NCBI GenBank assembly: GCA_040719455.1
Contig: JBFDTN010000001.1
Coordinates: 992,001-1,056,000, forward strand
Source: Streptococcus pneumoniae
GTDB taxonomy: Bacteria > Bacillota > Bacilli > Lactobacillales > Streptococcaceae
Length of the DNA: 64,000 nucleotides
Direction of reading: 5' to 3'
Shown here: positions 53,353 through 61,744 of the stretch, one piece after another
Numbering within the stretch: position 1 is the stretch's first letter
Layout: each line of letters begins with the position of its first letter
Made by a program: the position numbers and the translations under genes
Notes under the pieces: generated by a model
What the model was told of the DNA's origin: nothing
What the model saw: only the letters and a program-made list of their open reading frames with translations
The model's database searches: none

Positions 53353-54216
53353 ATGAGAAAGAGAATACAGCCCAAGCTGATGCTGGCCTTTTTTGTGTGT
53401 TTTATTGGTATCATTCTTATCAGTAAGCAACTCTCAGAAGGCGCAGAAAAACAACAGCTAAAAACAAATACGAGCCAATCATCGGTCGCATCGAGTAGCA
53501 AAACGACTGTCTCCTCTTCGGAAGAAAAAGACAAACCAGAGGAAACTGAAGACGAAGAAGTCACCTACAAACCTATCATTGACGTGTCAGGCTGGCAGCT
53601 TCCAAGTGAGATTGATTATGACCTCCTTTCACAAAATATCTCTGGAGCGATTGTCCGCGTTCATAGCGGCGCTCAAACAACAAAGGAAAATGCTGCGACT
53701 TATGCCAACGGTCTTGATAAATCTTATAAAAAACATATCGAGGAATTCCAAAAAAGAGACATTCCTGTTGCCGTTTATGCCTATGTAGCGGCAAGTAGTG
53801 TCAAAGAGATGGAAGAAGAAGCTGAGAGCTTTTACAAAGCTGCTTCTAGCTATAAACCAACCTACTACTGGCTAGATGTTGAAGAAAAAACCATGGCTGA
53901 TATGAATCAAGGGATCGAAGCTTTTCGAGGAAAATTAGAAGCTCTCGGTGCTAAAAAAATCGGGATTTATGTCGGAACTTACTTCATCGAAGAGCATAGT
54001 CTTACGACTGACAAATTTTCAGCAATTTGGATTCCGACCTATGGATATGACAATGGCTACTACAATGCTGCTCCAGATACGGAGTTAGACTATGATTTGC
54101 ACCAGTACACTTCACAAGGAAGTCTCAATGGCTTTCCACATGTACTTGATTTGAACCAATTATCCGTTCAAAAACAACCAAAGAAAACATTTGAAAAATT
54201 ATTTAGTAAAAAGTAA
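53353..54216 (+). CDS. GH25 family lysozyme, membrane-anchored
   Basis: The 287-residue protein has a basic start, one membrane/signal segment (LMLAFFVCFIGIILISKQL), a Ser/Glu-rich linker (about 30-70) and a GH25 muramidase domain. The catalytic Asp is in YKPIIDVSGWQ, the acid Glu in YYWLDVEEK, and the domain ends with the DLHQYTSQGSLNG strand. It cleaves the MurNAc-GlcNAc bond of peptidoglycan outside the cell. No lipobox or choline-binding repeats are seen, so it is probably anchored by its N-terminal segment. It is divergent from ftsW. Confidence 0.9.
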   Translation: MRKRIQPKLMLAFFVCFIGIILISKQLSEGAEKQQLKTNTSQSSVASSSKTTVSSSEEKDKPEETEDEEVTYKPIIDVSGWQLPSEIDYDLLSQNISGAIVRVHSGAQTTKENAATYANGLDKSYKKHIEEFQKRDIPVAVYAYVAASSVKEMEEEAESFYKAASSYKPTYYWLDVEEKTMADMNQGIEAFRGKLEALGAKKIGIYVGTYFIEEHSLTTDKFSAIWIPTYGYDNGYYNAAPDTELDYDLHQYTSQGSLNGFPHVLDLNQLSVQKQPKKTFEKLFSKK

Positions 54217-54263
54217 GAGCTGAGTCCTATCAGGTCTTGCTTTTTTTAATAGCATTTTTTAAG

Positions 54264-54426
54264 TATAGTTGTTTCCTTTTGACTTCGTACAAGGCAACGA
54301 GTCGCAGGCAGAACTTAGGTTAGCTGAGAATGATTTTATAATCCTCATTTCCAACCTTCAACAGTCTAGGAGATTGTTGGAGCAGGACGAATTAACGACC
54401 TAATCAATTAAAACTAAATGACTATA
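54264..54426 (+). repeat. RUP-like repeat, copy 4, enlarged to 163 bp
   Basis: The ends TATAGTTGTTTCC and AATTAAAACTAAATGACTATA and the interior AAGGCAACGAGTCGCAGGCAGAA match other copies. About 60 bp of unrelated sequence (from GCTGAGAATGA to GTTGGAGCAGG) replaces the middle. The right end abuts the -10 box of the ybaK gene, so the repeat may contribute to that promoter. Confidence 0.75.
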
Positions 54427-54435
54427 TGGTATAAT
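54427..54435 (+). promoter_or_regulatory. Extended -10 promoter of ybaK
   Basis: TGG-TATAAT (-10 at 54430-54435) begins at the very end of the RUP-like copy. Any -35 contact would be inside the repeat. Confidence 0.55.
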
Positions 54436-54476
54436 AGAAGAGATTGTTTTTATGTAGAAAGGAGCCTATACACCTC

Positions 54477-54962
54477 ATGGCTAAAAAAGCAAAAATCAAG
54501 AAAACCTTGGTCGAGCAAATCTTAACCAAGGCAAAAATTCCCCATGAAGGATTGCAAATCAATGCTTTGGAAGGCGAAATCCCTCCACAGCTAACCAAAA
54601 ATCAAATCTATAAAACGCTTGCCTTAAAGGGAGATAAGACGGGACCTGTCATCGGCATTCTACCGATTACCGAGCATTTGGCGGAAAAAAAGCTCGCCAA
54701 AGTATCTGGCAATAAAAAAGTAGCTATGATTCCACAAAAGGATTTGGAAAAAACAACCGGCTATATCCACGGTGCTAACAATCCTGTGGGAATCCGCCAA
54801 CGCCATGCCTTTCCCATATTCATTGACCATTCAGCACTTGAACTAGAAACAATGGTCGTATCAGCTGGTGAAGTGGGACACAGCATTGCGATTGCGCCAC
54901 AAGATTTAGCAGATTTTGTCGGTGCTCAGTTTGCAGATTTACAGGAAGAAGGTCAAGTATGA
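54477..54962 (+). CDS. ybaK: Cys-tRNA(Pro)/Cys-tRNA(Cys) deacylase YbaK
   Basis: 161 residues from ATG 54477 after AAAGGAG (12-base spacing); an in-frame TTG at 54444 precedes that site and is rejected. The editing domain shows KTLALKGDKTGPVIGILPI, KVSGNKKVAMIP, GYIHGANNPVGIRQRHAFP and VSAGEVGHSIAIAPQDL. This is the YbaK/EbsC signature, including the GXXXP substrate loop. It removes cysteine mischarged onto tRNA-Pro. It overlaps the phosphatase gene by 4 bp. Confidence 0.92.
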   Translation: MAKKAKIKKTLVEQILTKAKIPHEGLQINALEGEIPPQLTKNQIYKTLALKGDKTGPVIGILPITEHLAEKKLAKVSGNKKVAMIPQKDLEKTTGYIHGANNPVGIRQRHAFPIFIDHSALELETMVVSAGEVGHSIAIAPQDLADFVGAQFADLQEEGQV

Positions 54963-55606
54963 AATTATATTTTGTCCGTCATGGAAAGACGGAATGGAAC
55001 CTAGAAGGACGGTTTCAAGGTGCTAGTGGCGATTCTCCTTTGCTTGCTTCTTCCATCGCTGACTTAAAGCTTCTCGGTAAGCGTCTATCCTTGGTCCACT
55101 TTGACCGTATTTTATCAAGCAGCCTTCCTCGAGCACTGGCGAGCGCAGAAATTATCCAAGCCGAAAATACCTACAAACCACCTATCCTTTCTTGCCCAGA
55201 GATAAAAGAGTGGCAATTAGGAAGTCTTGAAGGGCAAAAATTTTCCACACTAGAAGCCATTTACCCTCAGCAGATGAAAGCTTTCCGTCATAATCTCTCG
55301 CGCTTTCATCCCGCGATTTTCGGAGCGGAAACAGTCTATCAAACAACTACAAGAACGATTGAATTCATCAAATCCCAAAAGAAAGAACCAGCGGAGAATC
55401 TCCTTTTTGTCGGTCATGGAGCCAATCTCACCGCTTCTCTCAAGACGCTTTTAGGCTATGATGTTGCTCTTCTGAGAAAACAGGGAGGTCTGGCAAATAG
55501 CAGCCTCACTATCCTTGAAACCAATGATTTTGAAACTTTCCAACTCCTTGAGTGGAATAATCTGGAGCATTTGGAGCAAAAAACACAGCTACCTATAAAA
55601 TTCTAA
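54959..55606 (+). CDS. Histidine phosphatase family protein
   Basis: This 215-residue protein starts with the family motif LYFVRHGKTEWNLEGRFQG (phosphorylated His in RHG). ILSSSLPRALASAEI, the acid-base Glu in EIKEWQLGSLEGQ, and the second catalytic His in LLFVGHGANLTA follow. The branch comprises phosphoglycerate mutase-like phosphatases with varied small-molecule substrates. It ends at a strong bidirectional terminator shared with the defence operon. Confidence 0.9.
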   Translation: MKLYFVRHGKTEWNLEGRFQGASGDSPLLASSIADLKLLGKRLSLVHFDRILSSSLPRALASAEIIQAENTYKPPILSCPEIKEWQLGSLEGQKFSTLEAIYPQQMKAFRHNLSRFHPAIFGAETVYQTTTRTIEFIKSQKKEPAENLLFVGHGANLTASLKTLLGYDVALLRKQGGLANSSLTILETNDFETFQLLEWNNLEHLEQKTQLPIKF

Positions 55607-55613
55607 ATCCTAT

Positions 55614-55674
55614 AAAACACAGAACTATTGTTACCTTATAGTCTTTCTAGGCAACAATAGTCCTGTGTTTTTTT
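55614..55674. terminator. Bidirectional terminator between phosphatase and defence operon
   Basis: AAACACAGA-CTATTGTT pairs with AACAATAG-CCTGTGTTT (one internal mismatch), with T7 on the + strand and A/T runs on the other. Confidence 0.82.
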
Positions 55675-55685
55675 GTATCATCCTA

Positions 55686-56741
55686 TCATAGCATCATGTT
55701 TTTTAATATCTCTAGCGATCTTTCTATCTCCTCTAAAGAGACTAAAAACCATTCTCTAACTGTCGTCTCCTCTCCACTCGGAGATAAAATGGAGATTTCC
55801 AAGCGCTTATCAGCCAAGCAGTGATGGAGATAAGTCTCGACTTTGGCAACTAGTGAATGCGAAACTTCAATGTAGGATACTAAATCAATAGGGGCATATA
55901 GGTAAGTTGACTGTTTTTCCGTTCCCTGCAAACGTCTACGAATATTCTCGGCACAACCAATTTTATACAAATTTTCCATCTTGCGAAGATAGTCATCCTC
56001 ACCCGCATAGCGAACAATGTAAATTCCTGGGACTTCAGGGATAATTCCCTTGACAAGACGACCATTTCTCTTTGTATCATAAAGCGATGAAACTAGACTC
56101 AATAGCCAAATGTGATTTTCCGTTCCATTTTCGTAAATCGTATGCACCTTGTATCTTCTATTATCTGAATTTGTTACTTCTACTCCTGTTTTAGGATCAT
56201 AAATCTTATTCACATAGAGGAGAATACCGTTATCGATATAAAAATTTCCTTGTACAATTTTATTTCCTCTAAACGGCTTGGTCTTTCTTTGTCCAGCCTC
56301 AATTTCTTGATGCACCTTAGTAAATAAGTTTTTGTAGTGTTCAAATCCTGTCCGAATCATTTTACGAGTACTTAGACCTCTATCTTTTTCGGCAATCGTA
56401 TCTGCATAACGAGATACATCAAATAAAGCTTCTTCTAGAGCTTGCTCTGCTCTATTTGCACCTAATAAATGATACTCTTTATCATAGGGGAAATACTTTT
56501 TTAGATCTTCTGCTGTTCTATCCCGAAGTCCTTTTAGGCGAGAAGCGAGCTTTCGCTCCTTTAAATCACGACTTTTTTGAGGCTCATCTCCATGTTCTTT
56601 GATCCAATGAATGATTTCTTGAAATTTTTCAATATCAGGGTCTACTCTTTCGATTTTTTTAGGCTTAGCGCTCTCAACCAGTTTATCAAACTCTTCATCT
56701 TGGAAAATATCTTCTAATGATTTAAAGTCCATTCTTCTCAC
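55686..56741 (-). CDS. GIY-YIG nuclease family protein, third gene of the defence operon
   Basis: This 351-residue protein has a charged, helical N-terminal half, including FPYDKEYHLLGANRAEQ, and a C-terminal GIY-YIG domain of the T5orf172/MUG113 kind. GIY is in VPGIYIVRY (residues 239-241) and YKIG at 259-262. Arg follows in ENIRRRLQ, the catalytic Glu is probably in LVAKVETYLHHCL (about 302), and REWFLV is near 329. All expected catalytic positions are present, so it is a plausible DNA-cutting subunit. Its ATG overlaps the helicase stop by 20 bp. No substrate or partner is shown directly. Confidence 0.82.
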   Translation of the reverse strand: MRRMDFKSLEDIFQDEEFDKLVESAKPKKIERVDPDIEKFQEIIHWIKEHGDEPQKSRDLKERKLASRLKGLRDRTAEDLKKYFPYDKEYHLLGANRAEQALEEALFDVSRYADTIAEKDRGLSTRKMIRTGFEHYKNLFTKVHQEIEAGQRKTKPFRGNKIVQGNFYIDNGILLYVNKIYDPKTGVEVTNSDNRRYKVHTIYENGTENHIWLLSLVSSLYDTKRNGRLVKGIIPEVPGIYIVRYAGEDDYLRKMENLYKIGCAENIRRRLQGTEKQSTYLYAPIDLVSYIEVSHSLVAKVETYLHHCLADKRLEISILSPSGEETTVREWFLVSLEEIERSLEILKNMML

Positions 56742-58659
56742 GCTCCTTTTTGAGTTCAGCTAACTTCATCAAGGCATAGTAAAGTCGCTCTTCAGATGAA
56801 TCTCCTGCATTCTTTTGAGGTGGACGACCATTTGCTGCCATAAAAGTTTTAATCTGAGGATATAAGACTCTTAATTCCTCTTCTGAAAATTCCATTTTTT
56901 TACTGTCAAAGACACGCGCAATGAGACTAAGCGTCGTAGAATTGATATCCTTTGATAAAACCTCGTAGGATCTTTGAAAAGGATTAACGCTATCAATCAA
57001 ATCAATATTCAAGTCATCCATATTGATAAAGCGGTCTCCCATTTTAAGAAGTTCCCGATTTTCCTTATCTCGCTCGACATAGGTCATGGTCATATCAGAT
57101 ACAAGATGCTGACGGACCTCCTCAATTTCTTGGATAGACAAATCAGGATAGGACTCCGCCACAACTTTTGAAAGTATTTGTTTATTGATGACAGCTGCAT
57201 CAGCATTACTTGCAATTGCTGCTTGTACTAAACTGTCTTGCAACACCCTTGCTTTTAAATCAACCAAATCTTGCTCAATAATTTGCTTGGTTCTCTCCGT
57301 AGAAGGCTTAGCCAACCCTTTAATAAAGATATCTGCTCCTGATGATTTTTCAGTCTGAGATTCTCTACGTTTAAACTTGAAAACAGGAGACAATACATTT
57401 TCCATAAGAAGGCTCGCTGTAATAGCCTTCATCACGTTATTGACTGCATATTGCACTTCTCCATCGTCTGCATCTGGTTCTGAGATGAGATTCGTAAATT
57501 GGGCAGTTCTTTTATTTTCACTATCTCTCGTCACACGACCAATAATTTGGACGATTTCTGTCAACGAACTTCGGTATCCGATTGTAAGAGCATATTCTGC
57601 AAAGGGCCAGTCAAACCCTTCTTTTGCCATTCCGAGAGCAATAATCATATCAAGTTCATCGACTTCAGTCATCTGCGCTAGGTAGCTACTGACACGATCA
57701 CGACCTTCTTCCGTGACTAAATCTGCGATTTTTAAAATATCTCCATTTTTTGTTTTTAGGTTAATAATCCCATCATCATCTTTGTCGAGATATTCTCCTA
57801 GCTTATCAAGGATTTCATCGACTTCTCCGTACTTATCTTTTGTTGATTCTCCAGAATTGATATTTGGAATATGAATAATTGTTTTTTTATCAATAATTTC
57901 TGGAATCAACTCATCCAGCGCATCTATATAGCGACCACGATAAAACTTATAGCCCATACCAAAACTTTTCAAATAGCGATAGCCTTCTAGCTGCTCATAG
58001 TAAGTATAAGTCACGCGGTCAAATAATCGCTCATCTGCAGGGTCAAGAATTGGTACGCTATCTCCTCGGAAGTATGAACCCGTCATGGCAAAGACATGCG
58101 CAGTCGAGTAAGTTAAAACTCCTTTCAGAGTTTGCCCCAAGACAGAATTGTCATCTTGAGAGACATGATGGAACTCGTCAATAGCAAGCAGACAGTTATC
58201 AAAATCACTATCGTCTAACTGCTCAGCCGCAAATCGTAAAGTCGCATGGGTAGCAATCAAGATACGGGCTTCTGGATCATCTGACTTCATAAAGTCTAAA
58301 AATGCTTGAACCTTACTCTTATCCGTCCCAGATAATGTCAAATTATAGGCATCATTCACGGACCAATCCCAATAATAACCATACTGAGATAGATTGGTTG
58401 AGCGAAAAGACTTGCCAATGGAGCGCTCAGGAACTGCAATAATCGCTTTTTTAATTCCTTGACGATAAAGTTTATCTAAAGCAACAAACATGAGTGCACG
58501 TGATTTCCCAGATGCAGGGGGAGCTTTGACTAGCAAATACTGGCTATCTCGTTTCTCATAAACACGAGCTTGCATTTCCCGCATACCAAGAGAATTGGTA
58601 TTAACACTCGTTCCCTTGGTTTGATAGGTCATCTCTACAATGTTAGTTACCATGTTCAT
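56722..58659 (-). CDS. Superfamily 2 DEAD/DEAH-type helicase, second gene of the defence operon
   Basis: The 645-residue protein has a Q-like motif (GMREMQARVYEKR, about 25-37), Walker A VKAPPASGKS (44-53), motif Ia AIIAVPERS, Walker B LLAIDEFHHV with DEFH (161-164), motif III AMTGSYF (192-197) and motif VI QIIGRVTRD (371-379). It resembles the translocase subunits of restriction systems (HsdR/Res class) but has no nuclease motif of its own. The C-terminal 200 residues are unassigned. It starts 17 bp inside the methyltransferase gene, so its level should follow the methylase's. Confidence 0.88.
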   Translation of the reverse strand: MNMVTNIVEMTYQTKGTSVNTNSLGMREMQARVYEKRDSQYLLVKAPPASGKSRALMFVALDKLYRQGIKKAIIAVPERSIGKSFRSTNLSQYGYYWDWSVNDAYNLTLSGTDKSKVQAFLDFMKSDDPEARILIATHATLRFAAEQLDDSDFDNCLLAIDEFHHVSQDDNSVLGQTLKGVLTYSTAHVFAMTGSYFRGDSVPILDPADERLFDRVTYTYYEQLEGYRYLKSFGMGYKFYRGRYIDALDELIPEIIDKKTIIHIPNINSGESTKDKYGEVDEILDKLGEYLDKDDDGIINLKTKNGDILKIADLVTEEGRDRVSSYLAQMTEVDELDMIIALGMAKEGFDWPFAEYALTIGYRSSLTEIVQIIGRVTRDSENKRTAQFTNLISEPDADDGEVQYAVNNVMKAITASLLMENVLSPVFKFKRRESQTEKSSGADIFIKGLAKPSTERTKQIIEQDLVDLKARVLQDSLVQAAIASNADAAVINKQILSKVVAESYPDLSIQEIEEVRQHLVSDMTMTYVERDKENRELLKMGDRFINMDDLNIDLIDSVNPFQRSYEVLSKDINSTTLSLIARVFDSKKMEFSEEELRVLYPQIKTFMAANGRPPQKNAGDSSEERLYYALMKLAELKKEREKNGL

Positions 58660-61423
58660 TCTCCGTCATTTCCTTGTATAAGTTGAGCAAGTGACTGAGC
58701 CTTTCTTCGTCACTTCTAAATGGTGTTTCTTTATAGGCTTTTTCAACAAGCTCGTCTAACTCTGCATGGGCTTGTCTCAAGATTTCAGGCATAGTATCAC
58801 GATTATAAAGTACTGCAAGCGTCCCTCCTAACTCCTCTCGTAAGTCCAAAATATCCAATACCTTTTCCTCAATGCGATTTTTTCGAGTAGTAGATAAGAT
58901 TGGCACAGGGAAGGTATTATAGACTAACCCTGCTGAGTATCGGTATCGTGTCTCTAGTTTTCCACCAATCGCTCGGAGCCAGACCATGTGAAGGCGAGAT
59001 TCCAATAGACCAAGAAGGTAAATTGGGGCGTTGTAGATAACATAAGTAGCATTAGAGACAACTGTTTCTTCCCCTACAAATCCCATAGGAACATAATCAC
59101 GATTTTCAGACGATACCGCTGGGACAAGGATTTGCAAAAATTCTGTTTCATTTGACCTTAGATAATCTTGATACGCCTTTTCCCACTCTCCTTTTTGCAC
59201 AAATGCATACGGAGTTTTTGCAGCCAATTGAGTTGATTGGGCATTACTTGCTAGCCTGACATCTTTTACCTTAGAAATTCTTTCTTGAATGATAGGATTT
59301 TTATGTATTTGATGATATTGCTCTTCATCAAGCCAAAAGCAATATCTTACCTTATCATTAATAAATTCCTCACTCCCCATATATTGTTTGATAAAAGCTG
59401 CAAGCTCTGGATAAACAGTAATAATCTCTAAATATTCCTGCTTAGTTGGAATCAATAGATGACCTCCATCACGTGGCATACTGCCAAATACCATCGCTGG
59501 CAAATCTGAAAGGGCTTTTCTCCGACTTCTAATCAAAACAGTCTCTTTTGCTTTTGTGAGATAGGGAGAGATAAGGTCAACTTCGATTCTTTCTTGCATT
59601 TCTGTATAAATAAGTTTAGTTGGCTTACTATGCATTTTATTGCTAATACCAACAATGGCAACAGTCACACCAGCATTATGAGCGGCACTATTTCCCCATT
59701 TAAAGGAAGTATAGGCAAACTCAATTTCTGCGATATCTAATAAAGATTCCCAGACAATTGCTACTTGTTCCCCTTGGAATAGAGAGTTGGTCGATACAAA
59801 AGCTAATTTAGCATGCAATTCTTGAATAAAATCAATTCCTTTGAAAAACCAAGCAGCAATGTAATCCATTTTTTTATATTGATAATCTTCACCAATAGAC
59901 AATCGTAAATCTTCTTTTTGTTCTTTGGATTGTAGCTTGCTTCCAATATACGGCGGATTTCCGATAATATAAATCTCATCATCAGTTGTATGAGGAAGCA
60001 CCTCGTTCCAATCTAGTCTGAGAGCATTTCCTTCAACAATATTTCCAGCATCTCGTAAGGGTAAAAAGGCTGATTTCAGATTGATTTCTTTTTCTGCCTC
60101 TAAATTCATCTGATACTCGGCTATCCATAAGGAGAGACGAGCAACTTCATGAGCAAAATCATCCAGCTCAATCCCGTAGAAATGGTTCAGTGAAATGCTG
60201 GAGTTTTCAAATAAGTCAATAGAGTTATTCCCCGTCAAATAACGTATCATTTTCAAGATTTGAATTTCCAAGCGACGAAGTTCCTTGTAGGTGATAATCA
60301 AAAAGTTTCCAGAACCACAGGCAGGATCAAAGAACTTAATCTGACTGATACGGTGACGTAACTTTTTCAAGTCTTTTTCATACTGACTACGATTTTCTCT
60401 CCTTGTCCGCTCGGTAATCTCCTTATCCTCATTGTCGTTTAATTTTTCAAGAATCCTCTGATATTCCTCTTTTAACTCATCTAAAAATAGAGGATTAATT
60501 ACTTTCATGATATTTTCCGCACTGGTATAGTGCATGCCCGCTCTAGCACGTTGTTCCTTATTAGCCACAGTTTGGATCATAGCTCCTAAGATATCAGGAT
60601 TGATGTCATTCCAGTTGAGTAGCTCTCCAGCCTCTAAAATGAGCTTTCTAGTTTTTCTATCAAAGGTCAAATTGGTATGGGCTTTAGTAAATAACTTTCC
60701 ATTAACATAAGGAAATTCCTGTAACCATACCTCTTGATTGGTGCGATTAGCCATATCTAAGCTAGCAAAAATCTGATTAAGGACAGGATTCAAATCACTA
60801 CCGTCTTCACGAGAACGTGTCTTGATAGCATTGGTAAAAATCCCTTTCTTCATGATTTCCGTATCTTCCGCAAACAGCAAGAAAAGCAGGCGAATCAAGA
60901 AAAGATTAAACTCTTTTTCTTCAAGAGTCTGATCTTCAAACTGATTGATTTTCCTTAACTCGTCATAAAGCCTGATAAAACGTTCTGCAGCCTTGATATC
61001 TGCTGGATTTTCTCGCTGATAATCTGTCTTTTCGACACCATTCCAAGGGAGGAAAAATTCTGCTTTACTAGCTAATTCAGCAAAAGATATAATAATCGCT
61101 TCCTGCGTTTTCATATCCTTTGCAGCAAATTCTACAAAATTGGTCACTATGATAAAGCGAGGCTTAGCTTTTTTATCAGCTAGTTCTTGCTCCAGCTCAG
61201 CTAATCGAGCCATAGACGAGCGTGATTCAGCTACTGTCTCATACAACAACTTATTTTTAATTCCTGTCTCCCCAGCCTTTTTCATCCTCGTAATCGTTGC
61301 CTTGGGGATATCATAGTAAGATAAAAAATCATAAATAAATTGACTTTTATCTGCTTGACTCTTAGTCGCTTTCACTAAGTCGTCAACTTTATCTTCAATT
61401 TCAATAATTGGTAAATTTGCCAC
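58643..61423 (-). CDS. MmeI-like adenine-specific DNA methyltransferase with target-recognition domain
   Basis: A 926-residue N6-adenine methylase: GMHYTSAENI (about 297), motif I FFDPACGSGNF (364-373), motif IV IIGNPPYIGS (487-496), and an MmeI-type target-recognition region after 660 (GHLLIPTKQEYLE, MGSEEFINDKVRYCFWL). In MmeI-like enzymes the first 150 residues hold a PD-ExK nuclease (D...LLVEQKS). Here that stretch (FLSYYDIPKATITRMKKAGE, then KNKLLYETVAESRSS) keeps the frame but not the catalytic residues. It is thus probably methylation-only. GTG 61423 is the only in-frame start; AAAGG is 12 bases off. A T7 run just before it would, at T8, fuse ATG 61446 in frame. Confidence 0.87.
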   Translation of the reverse strand: MANLPIIEIEDKVDDLVKATKSQADKSQFIYDFLSYYDIPKATITRMKKAGETGIKNKLLYETVAESRSSMARLAELEQELADKKAKPRFIIVTNFVEFAAKDMKTQEAIIISFAELASKAEFFLPWNGVEKTDYQRENPADIKAAERFIRLYDELRKINQFEDQTLEEKEFNLFLIRLLFLLFAEDTEIMKKGIFTNAIKTRSREDGSDLNPVLNQIFASLDMANRTNQEVWLQEFPYVNGKLFTKAHTNLTFDRKTRKLILEAGELLNWNDINPDILGAMIQTVANKEQRARAGMHYTSAENIMKVINPLFLDELKEEYQRILEKLNDNEDKEITERTRRENRSQYEKDLKKLRHRISQIKFFDPACGSGNFLIITYKELRRLEIQILKMIRYLTGNNSIDLFENSSISLNHFYGIELDDFAHEVARLSLWIAEYQMNLEAEKEINLKSAFLPLRDAGNIVEGNALRLDWNEVLPHTTDDEIYIIGNPPYIGSKLQSKEQKEDLRLSIGEDYQYKKMDYIAAWFFKGIDFIQELHAKLAFVSTNSLFQGEQVAIVWESLLDIAEIEFAYTSFKWGNSAAHNAGVTVAIVGISNKMHSKPTKLIYTEMQERIEVDLISPYLTKAKETVLIRSRRKALSDLPAMVFGSMPRDGGHLLIPTKQEYLEIITVYPELAAFIKQYMGSEEFINDKVRYCFWLDEEQYHQIHKNPIIQERISKVKDVRLASNAQSTQLAAKTPYAFVQKGEWEKAYQDYLRSNETEFLQILVPAVSSENRDYVPMGFVGEETVVSNATYVIYNAPIYLLGLLESRLHMVWLRAIGGKLETRYRYSAGLVYNTFPVPILSTTRKNRIEEKVLDILDLREELGGTLAVLYNRDTMPEILRQAHAELDELVEKAYKETPFRSDEERLSHLLNLYKEMTENEHGN

Positions 61424-61466
61424 AAAAAAAGTCTACCTTTATCCATTATTCCAAAGGTAAACATAT

Positions 61467-61592
61467 AAACCTTATAACTAATATGAGTAGCTTTCTACTT
61501 TTACGAAAACGTTTGCGTTGTTTTTCAAAAAAAAATCAAAAACACACTCTTTTGGGATTAAAAATTTTTTACAACCTTTAGTTATAAGGTTT
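61467..61592. repeat. 126-bp unit bounded by 15-bp inverted repeats
   Basis: AAACCTTATAACTAA at 61467-61481 is the exact reverse complement of 61578-61592. The interior has no coding capacity. It could be a small non-autonomous element or paired operators. Confidence 0.6.
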
Positions 61593-61609
61593 GACAGTAT
61601 GTCAAACCT
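61587..61609. promoter_or_regulatory. Operator-like palindrome upstream of the methyltransferase gene
   Basis: AGGTTTGACA and TGTCAAACCT are perfect arms around GTA. It shares AGGTTT with the neighbouring 15-bp repeat and contains TTGACA on both strands. Confidence 0.55.
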
Positions 61610-61640
61610 ATGGTATACGTAGTATATCATAGGGCTTTTT
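61607..61640 (+). terminator. Terminator-like hairpin between IS1182 and the defence operon
   Basis: CCTATGGTATAC pairs with GTATATCATAGG around GTA, followed on the + strand by GGGCTTTTTT. No + strand gene upstream explains it. Confidence 0.55.
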
Positions 61641-61744
61641 TATATAGGTAGCATGTTTATTTTTAACAAAATAAAAGAGGGCCTCAGGCCCTCTCAGACT
61701 GAAGACAAATAATTTTTCCCAACTGCTTGTCTTCTTTTTTTGTC

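Larger units (their letters stand above)
61424..61676. other. Gene-free control region of the defence operon
   Basis: About 250 bp, very AT-rich, with no ORF. It holds a 15-bp inverted repeat pair (61467-61481 and 61578-61592), a 10-bp-arm palindrome (61587-61609), a terminator-like hairpin (61607-61640), and an ACGAAAACGTTTGCG segment (61503-61517) similar to a catabolite-control site. I cannot pick the promoter with confidence. Confidence 0.55.

Noticed and set aside
55686..61423. Classical type I (HsdMSR) or DISARM system
   Set aside because: There is no HsdS, no HsdR with nuclease, no DUF1998 (DrmB) and no phospholipase D-type DrmC.
61467..61592. C-protein box typical of type II R-M systems
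   Set aside because: No small HTH controller gene is present in or near the operon, so a C-box reading has no support.
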